Both the position numbers and the translations under genes were made by a program. Below the pieces are notes generated by a model. The model ran no database searches. It was not told where the DNA came from and was given only the letters and a program-made list of their open reading frames with translations. A stretch of DNA of 64,000 nt from MWCO01 sp964488865. Its GTDB lineage: Bacteria > Myxococcota_A > Polyangia > Polyangiales > Polyangiaceae. The number at the start of each line of letters is the position of its first letter. The first letter of the stretch is position 1. The stretch lies in assembly GCA_964488865.1 (NCBI GenBank), contig CAZAWR010000016.1, forward strand, positions 69,523 to 133,522, in the 5' to 3' direction. Positions 32,831 through 40,931 of the stretch are shown here, one piece after another.

Positions 32831-33250
32831 ATGCGTACCTTCCCCTTGATTGCCATCGCTGTTCCGCTGCTCTGCGCGATCGGCTGTGGTCGAGCCGATG
32901 ACACGCGCAGCGCCCACGCAGGCCAGCCTGTTGCGGCCTCCTCCGCAGCGGCCGAACCCGTCGCCCAGATCGTCTTCCTCGACCAGGAGGAAGCGTGCGA
33001 CTGCACGATGAAGCGGGTCGACGCCACCTGGAGGGAACTGCAGAGCGCACTCGGGGCCAACAGCGGCGTGCAGGTCGAGCGCGTCCATCTCGACACCCAG
33101 AAGGACCTCGCGAAGGACTACCTGAAAGCCAAGCCCGTCATGGTGCCACCGGGCATCTACTTCATGTCTGGCAAGGGAGACCTTCTGGAAATGCTCCAGG
33201 GCGACATTACCGCCGCCCAGATCTCGGCTGTTCTCAAGAGGACGCAGTAG
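32831..33250 (+). CDS. Thioredoxin-like lipoprotein
   Basis: A 139-aa lipoprotein: MRTFPLIAIAVPLLCAIGC with a CAIGC lipobox. The mature domain has a thioredoxin-like order: beta strand (AQIVFLDQ), then EACDCTMKRVDATW with a CxC instead of CxxC, and VPPGIYFMSGKGDLLEMLQG with the Pro-containing loop. It likely receives electrons from the upstream CcdA. AAGGAG lies 7 nt before the ATG. It is the last gene of the arsR-permease-trx-ccdA unit. Confidence 0.8.
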   Translation: MRTFPLIAIAVPLLCAIGCGRADDTRSAHAGQPVAASSAAAEPVAQIVFLDQEEACDCTMKRVDATWRELQSALGANSGVQVERVHLDTQKDLAKDYLKAKPVMVPPGIYFMSGKGDLLEMLQGDITAAQISAVLKRTQ

Positions 33251-33321
33251 TGACCCGAGAGGGCGGGCGGCGCGTGAACGGGTGCGAGCCGACGACGCCG
33301 CACGGTGGTACAATTTCCACG

Positions 33322-33516
33322 ATGGATCGCGAAGTACGAGTCTTCACGACGCACGGAGGTTCGGACGAGGCGGACCGGGGGTACTATCGATCGTTGTCTC
33401 CGCAGCAGCGCGTGGACATTCTGCTCGAGATCGTCGCTCGGTACCGGGAGGACCAAGGTGAAGCTGCAGCCCGATTTGAGAGAGTTTGTCGCGTTACCGA
33501 GCTTCCGGCCGGGTGA
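33322..33516 (+). CDS. Small protein of a nucleotidyltransferase-linked module
   Basis: A 64-aa protein containing YYRSLSPQQRVDILLEIVARYRE, then EAAARFERVCRVTELP, a conserved small family that I recall standing beside nucleotidyltransferase-like genes in putative toxin-antitoxin modules. It has no signal peptide or transmembrane segment. The partner gene that should overlap its 3' end begins at 33458 but is truncated (next entry), so this copy is probably an orphan. Confidence 0.6.
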   Translation: MDREVRVFTTHGGSDEADRGYYRSLSPQQRVDILLEIVARYREDQGEAAARFERVCRVTELPAG

Positions 33517-33556
33517 CGGATCTTGCGGGGCCCTAGGCGAGCCTCCGCGCAACTGA
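33458..33556 (+). pseudogene. 5' fragment of the partner nucleotidyltransferase-like gene
   Basis: From a GTG at 33458 the frame reads VKLQPDLREFVAL, a normal opening for a small nucleotidyltransferase-like protein, in which LLNxxxVxYLVVGG would be expected next. Instead it turns into PSFRPGDGSCGALGEPPRN and stops at 33556. The start overlaps the end of the upstream 64-aa gene by 59 nt in another frame. A deletion or recombination appears to have removed the rest. Confidence 0.5.
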
Positions 33557-33721
33557 CCCGGTAAGCCGCCCCATCCATGTCACGCCCTGGGTCAACCTGT
33601 GCCAGACCAGTCCCGCCCAGCGTGTCGTAAACCCCTAAAAATCAAGCGGTCCATTCCGATGGCCCGGTGGCTTGCATCTTGCTCCCCGTCTCCCTGACAC
33701 ATCGACAAGGAGACATCGGAC

Positions 33722-35074
33722 ATGCGCACCCATTCGCTTCTCATCCCCTCCGCTCTCGCTTTCTTGATGCTCGGCGCCTGCAGTTCCGACGAAACCACGA
33801 CCCCGGACCCGTCGCCCTCCGACCAGCAGGTCGCCAAGTCGGACCTGCAACGCGAAGAGAACCCCGCGATCAGCGACGACGCCAAGGACAAGCTCGTCGA
33901 CGGGCACAACGCCTTCGCCTTCGACATGTTCGACCTCATCCGGCAGGACGAAGGCGCGGACAAGAACATGTTCTTTTCGCCCACGAGCATGACCGTCGCG
34001 TTGTCGATGGCCTACGCGGGCGCCCGCGCCACCAGTGCCACCGAGATGGCCGCCGCCCTCCACTACACCGTCCCGCCCGAGGACCTCTTCGCTTCGTTCA
34101 ACTGGCTCGATCAGACCCTCGAAGGGCGGGACGACTTCGCCTACGACCGCGCCCTGTCCGAGGCGGAGATGTACGGCGAAGGGGAGCTGCCCTCGCGAAC
34201 TGACTTCCGGCTGCACATCGTCAACTCGATCTGGGGCGAGCGCACCATGACCTTCGAGCAGCCCTTCCTCGACACCCTCGCCGTGAACTACGGCGCCGGC
34301 GTGTTCCTCTCCGACTTCAAGGGCAACCCCGACGTCGAGCGCGTTCGCATCAACGATTGGGTGGCCGAGGAGACCCTGGACCGGATCCAGGACCTCATCC
34401 CCCAAGGGGCCGTCGACGGCAGCACGCGCAGTGTGCTCGTCAACGCCATCCATCTCAAGATGCCCTGGGACAAGCCCTTCGACAAGGCCGAGGACCTGAG
34501 CTTCACGCGCCCCGACGGGACGTCCGTGGCCGCCCCGGCCATCAAGAAGAGCGAGCTTTGGCAGTACGCCGAGGCCGACGGGCTGCAGGCGGTGCGCATC
34601 CCGCTCGAAGGCGCCCAAGTCGAGCTCGTCGTCGTGGCGCCCCCCACCGGAGGGCTCGATGCCTTCGAAGCCGGGCTGACAGGCGAGAGCTTCCAGACGT
34701 TGTTCGACGGGATGCAGACCCATCAGGTGAACTTCCGGATGCCGAAGGTCAGCTTCACGACGCCGTCCATCATGCTCCGGCCGAAGCTCGAGGCCCTGGG
34801 CATGAACGCCCCCTTCTCGCCCGCGACCGCGGACTTCTCGGGCATCACCCAGGACGAGCCCCTGTTCATCTCGGACGTGGTTCACAAGGCGATGCTGGGG
34901 ATCGACGAGAACGGGGTGGAAGCCGCGGCGGCGACGGCCGTCCTTCTGGCCGGCAGCGGAGTGCCCCCGGAGCCTGTCGATTTCCACGTGGACCGGCCGT
35001 TCTTCGTCGCCATCGTGGACGGTCCCACCAAGACCATCCTGTTCGCAGGGCATATCGTCGACCCCACTGAGTGA
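33722..35074 (+). CDS. Serpin-family lipoprotein
   Basis: A 450-aa serine protease inhibitor. The signal peptide has an LGAC lipobox (MRTHSLLIPSALAFLMLGAC). The serpin fold starts near residue 55 (HNAFAFDMFDLI) with NMFFSPTSMTVALSMAYAGARATSATEMAAAL. HIVNSIWGE and LVNAIHLKMPWDKPF (the NAIYFKGxW equivalent) are at mid-length. The reactive centre loop hinge is DENGVEAAAATAVLLAG, the small-residue hinge expected of an inhibitory serpin. The C-terminus is VDRPFFVAIVDGPTKTILFAGHIVDPT. AAGGAGA lies upstream of the start. It is probably displayed on the outer membrane, guarding against host or self proteases. Confidence 0.93.
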   Translation: MRTHSLLIPSALAFLMLGACSSDETTTPDPSPSDQQVAKSDLQREENPAISDDAKDKLVDGHNAFAFDMFDLIRQDEGADKNMFFSPTSMTVALSMAYAGARATSATEMAAALHYTVPPEDLFASFNWLDQTLEGRDDFAYDRALSEAEMYGEGELPSRTDFRLHIVNSIWGERTMTFEQPFLDTLAVNYGAGVFLSDFKGNPDVERVRINDWVAEETLDRIQDLIPQGAVDGSTRSVLVNAIHLKMPWDKPFDKAEDLSFTRPDGTSVAAPAIKKSELWQYAEADGLQAVRIPLEGAQVELVVVAPPTGGLDAFEAGLTGESFQTLFDGMQTHQVNFRMPKVSFTTPSIMLRPKLEALGMNAPFSPATADFSGITQDEPLFISDVVHKAMLGIDENGVEAAAATAVLLAGSGVPPEPVDFHVDRPFFVAIVDGPTKTILFAGHIVDPTE

Positions 35075-35125
35075 CCACCCCAGTGCGAGAATGGACCGGC
35101 TGCGTGGGCCGGTCGGATCGTGACC

Positions 35126-35149
35126 GCCTCCGCGATCGGCTGCGGAGGC
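35126..35149 (+). terminator. Hairpin after serpin gene
   Basis: GCCTCCGC-(8 nt)-GCGGAGGC forms an 8-bp GC-rich stem about 50 bp after the serpin stop. No T-tract follows. It may be a terminator. Confidence 0.4.
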
Positions 35150-35330
35150 GACGGAAGAGTGCCTCCCGTTCAGAATTCCCGGTCCCCGGTCCCCAGCTCA
35201 CCAGTTCGGCGGCCTGGTGGATCGAGACCGCGTCCGCCGCCCGTGGAGGCGACGGAAGAGTGCCTCCCGTTCAGAATTCCCGGTCCCCGGTCCCCAGCTC
35301 ACCAGTTCGGCGGCCTGGTGGATCGAGACC
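35144..35330. repeat. 101-bp tandem duplication
   Basis: Positions 35144-35229 and 35245-35330 are identical over 86 bp at a period of 101. Both contain TCCCGGTCCCCGGTCCCCAG. The whole 35075-35497 gap holds this duplication, the hairpin above and no supported gene. Confidence 0.9.
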
Positions 35331-35497
35331 CTCCGCAACCGCAGGGTGGTCCAGTACCTCGACGGGATGAAGCAAAGGGTCGACGAATGCAGAATGGGTT
35401 GGCGTTGACGGAGCGCCGAGCGGGCGAGCTGCCAAGAGTTGGGCGATCGCCGTTGCCGCGGTGTTCACCATATGCCAAATTCTCGTTCAGGTGATGG

Positions 35498-35812
35498 ATG
35501 GCTTCTTGGACACCCAAAATCGTGCGACGGGTCCGCGAGCTCGCGGCGAACGGCCATGTCCGGTTCACGCACAAGGCGCTGTACGAGATGGCGTCCCTCG
35601 GAATGGACCAGGAAGACGTCCTGCACTTGCTGCAGCACCTTGACCCGAAAGAATGCGCGGGGCGCCTGAGGTCGTCGCTCACGAGCGAGTGGCTCTACGT
35701 GTTCAAGCCGACGGTGGCTGCGACCACCCTGTACGTGAAGATTGCGCTCCGCCAGGGGTGCATTGTCGTGTCGTTGCACGAGGACGAGGAGAACGACCAT
35801 GACCAGACCTGA
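35498..35812 (+). CDS. MqsR-like type II toxin
   Basis: A 104-aa basic protein of the MqsR/RelE-like fold: IVRRVRELAANGHVRFTHKALYEMA, DVLHLLQHLDPKEC, then SEWLYVFKPTVAATTLYVKIALRQGCIVVSLHEDE, the C-terminal strand order of DUF4258/MqsR-type toxins. Toxins of this kind cleave mRNA. The stop overlaps the start of a zinc-ribbon/HTH antitoxin gene by 14 nt, the usual order for MqsR-MqsA pairs. Confidence 0.85.
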   Translation: MASWTPKIVRRVRELAANGHVRFTHKALYEMASLGMDQEDVLHLLQHLDPKECAGRLRSSLTSEWLYVFKPTVAATTLYVKIALRQGCIVVSLHEDEENDHDQT

Positions 35813-36263
35813 TCGAGCTCGCAAGTCCCCAGCATCTCCAAAGCGCGCGGCGACCTTGCCCGACGACGCATGCCCCGCCTGCGGTGCGGTGATGGGCGAG
35901 ATGCGTGGGCGTCTGCCCTATCCGGTCAACGGGGAGGACGTCAAGGTGGCGGCGTCGCACCTCCTTTGCCCGGACTGCGGTGAGGTCGTGTTGCGCCTCG
36001 ACGATGCGAGGCGGCTGCGCGCGGCAGCCATCGCGGCGTATCGCAAGAAGCACCGGCTCCTTTCGGCGGACGAGATCCGAGCGGTGCGCGAGCATCATGG
36101 CCTCACGCAGGCGGAGCTGGCCAAGCTCCTGCACCTCGGGCTCAACACCGTCTCGCGCTGGGAGGCGGGGCGCAACGTCCAGACCGGAGCGATGGACGTT
36201 TTGCTTCGCCTGCTTCGAGATGTGCCTGGGACGCTCGGGTACCTCAAGACCCTTGCCGCCTGA
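35799..36263 (+). CDS. MqsA-like antitoxin (zinc ribbon plus XRE HTH)
   Basis: A 154-aa protein. The N-terminal zinc-binding domain has two CxxC pairs (DDACPACGAVMGEM and HLLCPDCGEVVL). The C-terminal helix-turn-helix is IRAVREHHGLTQAELAKLLHLGLNTVSRWEAGR with the ExGR/NVQTG motif of MqsA. The N-terminal domain should neutralise the toxin and the HTH should bind the operon promoter. The overlap with the toxin gene supports co-translation. The start at 35799 is preferred over a longer frame from 35742. Confidence 0.9.
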   Translation: MTRPDRARKSPASPKRAATLPDDACPACGAVMGEMRGRLPYPVNGEDVKVAASHLLCPDCGEVVLRLDDARRLRAAAIAAYRKKHRLLSADEIRAVREHHGLTQAELAKLLHLGLNTVSRWEAGRNVQTGAMDVLLRLLRDVPGTLGYLKTLAA

Positions 36264-36342
36264 GCCTGCTACAAACCATGGCTTCGATGCGGGCTCTTGC
36301 GTGCCAGCCGGGCCCTGCGAGTGGCTGTCTCAAAAGCCGAGC

Positions 36343-36670
36343 CCGAGCCCGAGCCGGAAACCACAGAAGGCGCAGAGAGCACAGAAGGGGATGGGGTTGG
36401 TGCGGAGGCAGGGACGTGATGCGCCGCGCGAGCCGAGCCCGAGCCCGNNNNNNNNNNNNNNNNNNNNNNNNNNNNNNNNNNNNNNNNNNNNNNNNNNNNN
36501 NNNNNNNNNNNNNNNNNNNNNNNNNNNNNNNNNNNNNNNNNNNNNNNGCCCGAGCCCGAGCCCGAGCCGGAAACCACAGAAGGCGCAGAGAGCACAGAAG
36601 GGGATGGGGTTGGTGGGGAGGTTGGCAGGGACGTGACGCGCCGCGCGAGGCCGAGCCCGAGCCCGAGCCC
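36343..36670. repeat. Hexamer (GAGCCC) microsatellite plus CACAGAAGG block, duplicated
   Basis: The block GAAACCACAGAAGGCGCAGA... appears at 36358 and again at 36568, each preceded by GAGCCC repeats and each followed by GGGATGGGGTTGGTG. This fills the whole gap between the antitoxin gene and the kinase gene; no gene is supported. Confidence 0.75.
36448..36547. other. Assembly gap of 100 N in a GAGCCC-rich tandem repeat
   Basis: Flanked on both sides by GAGCCC hexamer runs and by near-identical copies (36343-36405 and 36553-36617) of a CACAGAAGG block. The true length is unknown. Confidence 0.9.
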
Positions 36671-36682
36671 GATCCGGATGGG

Positions 36683-38827
36683 TTAACCCGCGTGATGAGA
36701 ATCTCCAGTCCCCCTCGCGTCGGACGGACGCGATGCACATCGAAAACCGATGCCGTGCGATCGCGTTTCGGGAACCATCGCGAACCGGAACGCAGGGTTT
36801 ACCCACAGCGGGTGTCCCCCATTGAACGCGCCCCCTCGGATCACGCGACGCGTACCTTGATCGGGGCCCGTGGGGTCGGCCAGGTCGGCTGCCTCGTAGC
36901 TGGCCATGTAGTCCCCGGTCCACTCGAACACGTTCCCGATCACGTCGTGCAAGCCGAACATCGTGATGCCCGCGGGGAAGCTCCCCACAGGCGCCGTCCC
37001 AGCGAAGCCGTCGTCCTTGTCGTACATCCGCGGTCCCGCACGAAGGCCTCGCGCCTTCTGCCAGCTCGTGCACTCGGTTCCGCAGGCGTTCATGTGCTTC
37101 TCGTCGGGGAGGTCATCACCCCAGGGATAGGCGCCTCCATCCGACCCGCGCGCGGCGAACTCCCACTCGGCTTCCGTGGGCAAGCGCTTGTCGAGGTGCT
37201 TGCAGTATTGAGCGGCCTGGTCCCATGTGACGCAGTTGATGGGATGGCGCTCCAGACCCGGTTTGCCGAAGGTGCACAGCGTTCCGTGGGCCTCCAAGGA
37301 CCGCGTGTGCTCCTTGTCGCCGATCGTCTCGGACCTCGGCCAGAAAGGGACGGGGGCCGGGCGCAGGCACTCGCCCACGTCCGAGCAACTCTTGTATTCC
37401 GCTGCCGTCACCTCGTGAACATCGACGCAGAACGGAGCCAGCCGCACCTTGTGCGCCGGCGCCCAGAGCTCGTGTCCCGGCTCGTTGGACCCTCGGAAAA
37501 AGCTCCCCCCTGGCACATACGCCATCCCAGGCGCGCACGTAGGCTCGACGACGGCTGCTGACGTCGCGCTCGTGGTCGACGGGCCGTCAGGGCTCTCCAA
37601 CGCGGGCACAGGGCCGGCGCGATTCGCCCCGACCCCGATTCCGACAGCAAGAAGACCCAGGGTCAAAGCGCTCACCGCGGTGACCAGAAGCGACAGGCGT
37701 TTCGTCCTTGTTCGCGCGACCTGCGCGCTTGGCTCCTCGAGCAACGCGCCTCCGAGCATCGTCTCGCTCACGGCCCCGCTTCGAGGGACGTGCGCAACGG
37801 TCTCGGGGATCGAGAGAGCCGACGACGCCGGTCGCGTGCGCGCCGAAGCGGCGGACACCTGGGGGGAGCTCGACGGTCCCTCGTGGGACACGCCTGCCGC
37901 CGCTCGCAAGGCGGACCAGAAGTCCCCCATGTCGGCGTACCGGTCCACCGGACGGATCGCCAACGCTTTGGCGAACACGGCCTCCACGTCGTCGGAAACG
38001 AGGGCGCCGAAGGAACGGGGGGTGGGGCGACGGGTGGGGTCGCAGCTTGCCATGCCGAGCGCGACAGGGTCCTCCCCGTCCAGCGCGGGCAACCCGCCGC
38101 GAAGCATCTCCACGAGCACCAGGGCGAAGCCGTACACATCGGTCCAGGGCCCCGTGGCGCCATAGCTTCGGCGGAACTGCTCGGGAGCGGCATGCGTCGG
38201 TGACAAGGCCCGCAGCGACAGCGTCGTGTGCTGCAGTGCCTGGGACCGATCCATGTCCGGGGACATGACCTTCGCGATTCCGAAGTCGAGCAGCTTGACC
38301 GTGGGCGAGGTTGGGTCCTCGGAGCGCACGAGGAAGATGTTGGAGGGCTTGATGTCCCGGTGGACGATGCCGCGGCGGTGCGCGAGGGCCAGGGCTTCCG
38401 CTGGGGCATTCATGCACGCGATGACGTGCCCCAGGCTTCTGGCGGGCTTGCCCGCGCGGGCTTCCGCTTCCAGCGTGTCATCCAGGGCGCTGCCCTCGAG
38501 CCACTCGAGGACCAAGTACGGGATCGTTTCGCCGTGAGGCCGGGAGAACGTGCCGACGTCGCGCGCTTGGACCACGGCCGTCGTGGCCGTGGACAACTCG
38601 ATCATGAGCTTGCCCTCCCGGACGAACGCTTCGAGCAGCGCGTGGCGTTCGGTGTCCTTCGCCGCTTCGACCGTGCGGAGGAACTTGAGGGCGACGGTTT
38701 GGTCCCAGGCGAGGTGCTTGGCGCGATAGACGACGCTGAAGCCCCCCTCGCCTGCCAAGGCTTGTACCTCGTACTTGTCGGCCAGCACAGTTCCGATGAG
38801 ATGGAGCGGGTCGGTGAGGGTCGTCAT
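36683..38827 (-). CDS. Serine/threonine protein kinase with C-terminal FGE-sulfatase (SUMF1-like) domain
   Basis: A 714-aa protein. The Hanks-type kinase is at about residues 20-300: LAGEGGFSVVYRAKH (Gly loop), VALKFL (Lys), HRRGIVHRDIKPSNIFL (catalytic loop), LLDFGIAKV (DFG) and SPTHAAPEQFRR (APE region). A Ser/Ala linker follows, then one transmembrane helix (LLVTAVSALTLGLLAVGIGV). The C-terminal SUMF1-like domain has MAYVPGGSFFRGSNEP, LPTEAEWEFAARGSDGGAYPWGD, GLHDVIGNVFEWTGD, RRVIRGGAF and GIGFRCASRP. A cytoplasmic kinase with an extracytoplasmic ligand-binding sensor is the likely arrangement. This architecture is known from myxobacteria and planctomycetes. The start at 38827 was chosen over the upstream repeat-derived frame. 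Confidence 0.9.
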   Translation of the reverse strand: MTTLTDPLHLIGTVLADKYEVQALAGEGGFSVVYRAKHLAWDQTVALKFLRTVEAAKDTERHALLEAFVREGKLMIELSTATTAVVQARDVGTFSRPHGETIPYLVLEWLEGSALDDTLEAEARAGKPARSLGHVIACMNAPAEALALAHRRGIVHRDIKPSNIFLVRSEDPTSPTVKLLDFGIAKVMSPDMDRSQALQHTTLSLRALSPTHAAPEQFRRSYGATGPWTDVYGFALVLVEMLRGGLPALDGEDPVALGMASCDPTRRPTPRSFGALVSDDVEAVFAKALAIRPVDRYADMGDFWSALRAAAGVSHEGPSSSPQVSAASARTRPASSALSIPETVAHVPRSGAVSETMLGGALLEEPSAQVARTRTKRLSLLVTAVSALTLGLLAVGIGVGANRAGPVPALESPDGPSTTSATSAAVVEPTCAPGMAYVPGGSFFRGSNEPGHELWAPAHKVRLAPFCVDVHEVTAAEYKSCSDVGECLRPAPVPFWPRSETIGDKEHTRSLEAHGTLCTFGKPGLERHPINCVTWDQAAQYCKHLDKRLPTEAEWEFAARGSDGGAYPWGDDLPDEKHMNACGTECTSWQKARGLRAGPRMYDKDDGFAGTAPVGSFPAGITMFGLHDVIGNVFEWTGDYMASYEAADLADPTGPDQGTRRVIRGGAFNGGHPLWVNPAFRFAMVPETRSHGIGFRCASRPSDARGTGDSHHAG

Positions 38828-38898
38828 CCGGGTCACCTGGGGGTGGGTGGAAGGCTCACGGCTGCTACGCACGAACCCTCGGGTGGTATCGGGAAGCC

Positions 38899-39042
38899 GT
38901 GAGGAACCTGCGGAAGCGCCTTTCGGTGGGCACATTGCTGCCCGCGGTACCGGTACGCGGATGACCTCGCCCCGCTACGGTTGCCGGCGGGGTAGGGGGA
39001 AGAAGCACCTGACGCCCGGGACCGCGGCCTCCGGGTCACGCT
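38899..39042. repeat. ~150-bp dispersed repeat, copy A
   Basis: Begins GTGAGGAACCTGCGGAAGCG and ends CCTCCGGGTCACGCT. Copy B is at 40451-40606 with about 90 percent identity over most of its length, by eye. Copy A begins about 70 bp upstream of the kinase start. Confidence 0.85.
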
Positions 39043-39094
39043 CACACCCGGGGGGGCGTTTCGGCAGCGCGGTGGAGGGCGACGGCGCCGAGGC

Positions 39095-40318
39095 TCACTC
39101 GGTCTTGTCGCCGGCCTCGGGCTCCACTGGCTCCTCCGGCGGCTTCTTCAGGGCGAACGAGCCTTCGAGCTGCTGGTGGTAGGTGAAGCCCAGGAGCACC
39201 GCGGTGTAGTCTCCGCTCAGGAACGCGCGTGCGCCGAACTCCATCTCCCCGGTCGCCACGCCTGCTCCGAGAGTGAGCAGACCGAGCTTGGCTCCCACCG
39301 GGTCATTGCCGTAGCTCACGCTCCCGAAGCCATCGAGCATGGTGGACACCGGGTGCACCGCGCGCACCAACCCGGACACGGGCAGCGCGAACGCGCCCCC
39401 AGTCTTCCGGCCGGCGAAGGCCAAGCCGCCGGACACGTCGGTCCTTCCCAGTTGCGTGCTCATCGTGCCGATGCCACCGATGCCCACGCCGTACGCCGAG
39501 AAGCTCTCGTCCGTGTCCTTGAGAGAGGCCTTGGCGTATGCGATGGGCACATACCCACCGAACGCATACTTGGTCTTTCCCTGGTCCATCTCCATGCCGA
39601 ACGACGGCGTGAGGGAGAAGCCGAACTGGCTGAGCCCGGGCACCTCGCCTCCGTCGGGCTGGGTGTCGCCAGGCCCGCGGGTCGCGTAGAATAGCGATCC
39701 GCTGATGTTCATGAACTGGGTTTGAGACAGGTTCTTCGCGAACGCGAAGGGAAGGTGGAAGCCGTTGGAGGAATTGGACCCGCGCTCGTAAGCGCCTCCG
39801 AGGCTGAGTACGGACATGGGCACGGTGCCTGCGCGCACCTGGGCGACCCCGGACACGCCACCGCGGGCCATGAACGTCTCGATCTGGGCGTTCTGGGCGG
39901 CAAACGAGCCGCTGGCGGCCGCGAAGGAGTCGCCGGCCCCCACGGAGCACACGGCGTTGAGCAGCGCCGCGGCTGCGAGGTCCACGCGGTTGGTGGCGGT
40001 GTCGTGCAGGTTGTAGCTCTTGCCATTCACCTCGAGAATGCGCGTGTTGGGATCTCCGCCGGGCTCGATGGTGACGTTCACGCCGCAGATCGTCGTGTCG
40101 CACGGATCGCCTGTGATGGTGGCGTTGGCGCAGTCGTTCTCCCACTGGTCGGCCGCGCGTCCGGTCAGGGCGGCGACGAACTCGGGCGCATTCGCGCTAG
40201 CCTCCCCCGCGCAGAGCAGCACGAGTGCGGTGGCGCCGGTCGCGACGGCAACCCGCGTTCGACGTGCGCCCTGGGGGCTCGGACGGACGGTGAGGAATGT
40301 CGGGACGGAAGATCGCAT
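39095..40318 (-). CDS. Secreted beta-barrel-like outer-membrane protein
   Basis: A 407-aa protein starting MRSSVPTFLTVRPSPQG, with a signal peptide ending near LLCAGEASA|NA. Cys residues near the N-terminus (ENDCANATITGDPCDTTICG) may form disulfides. The C-terminal ~250 residues are amphipathic strands with Gly/aromatic alternation (SVLSLGGAYERG, QFGFSLTPSFGME, KYAFGGYVPIAYAKA, YTAVLLGFTYHQQLEGSFAL) typical of a porin-like barrel. No terminal aromatic is present: the protein ends in an acidic tail (KKPPEEPVEPEAGDKTE). The start at 40318 is preferred because the frame above it is in repeat copy B. The function is unknown. Confidence 0.7.
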   Translation of the reverse strand: MRSSVPTFLTVRPSPQGARRTRVAVATGATALVLLCAGEASANAPEFVAALTGRAADQWENDCANATITGDPCDTTICGVNVTIEPGGDPNTRILEVNGKSYNLHDTATNRVDLAAAALLNAVCSVGAGDSFAAASGSFAAQNAQIETFMARGGVSGVAQVRAGTVPMSVLSLGGAYERGSNSSNGFHLPFAFAKNLSQTQFMNISGSLFYATRGPGDTQPDGGEVPGLSQFGFSLTPSFGMEMDQGKTKYAFGGYVPIAYAKASLKDTDESFSAYGVGIGGIGTMSTQLGRTDVSGGLAFAGRKTGGAFALPVSGLVRAVHPVSTMLDGFGSVSYGNDPVGAKLGLLTLGAGVATGEMEFGARAFLSGDYTAVLLGFTYHQQLEGSFALKKPPEEPVEPEAGDKTE

Positions 40319-40450
40319 GGTTTCATCCCCTTGGGTTCGGAACACTGCGGAAAGGGCTAGCGCGAACGGATTGTACGCCGCCTGGCGCAGGCGGGGGAAG
40401 CGATGTTCGAACATTTCCGTCGGATCTCCAAGGCGGTCCCACTGCCCCGC

Positions 40451-40606
40451 GTGAGGAACGTGCGGAAGCACCTTTCGGTGGGCGCATTGCTCTCCGCGGT
40501 ACCGGCACGCGGATGACGTCGCCCCGCTACCGTTGCTGGCGGGGTAGGGGGAAGAAGCACTTGACGCCCGGTACTCCGGCACCCGAGGTGGGCCTCCGGG
40601 TCACGC
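40451..40606. repeat. ~150-bp dispersed repeat, copy B
   Basis: Begins GTGAGGAACGTGCGGAAGCA and ends CCTCCGGGTCACGCTG; the sister of 38899-39042. It lies about 133 bp upstream of the barrel gene start. The rest of the 40319-40931 gap is GC-rich with several GGGTAG-type motifs and no supported gene. Confidence 0.85.
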
Positions 40607-40931
40607 TGCGTCTCGGTACAGGGGCAGGCGGGGTAGCGTGCGGGGCGGCGTCGCGACGGGGTACCCTGCCATGCGGGGTAGCTGCCGATGGGTGCCTCGG
40701 GTCGCTCCTTGCACAGGTCAGTGGCCATCCACGGGCGGTGGGATGCCCAGCCGCGCCGTCATCGTTGGCAGTCGAGGCAGAAAGGCGTCTCGGGTCTGAC
40801 CTCGAGGCGGGCCCCTAGAGCCGGTCACCCCGGTGGTCCCCACCGCGTAGCCGCCCTTGCCCGGGGTTCCGTTCTTCGTTGAGACCTTCGGCCGCTTCCT
40901 GTACGGCAGAGGGAACGGGAGAACATCACCC

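Noticed and set aside
35120..35494. Frame of 124 codons across the 101-bp duplication
   Set aside because: The sequence duplicates the same segment and shows no domain; it is a by-product of the tandem repeat.
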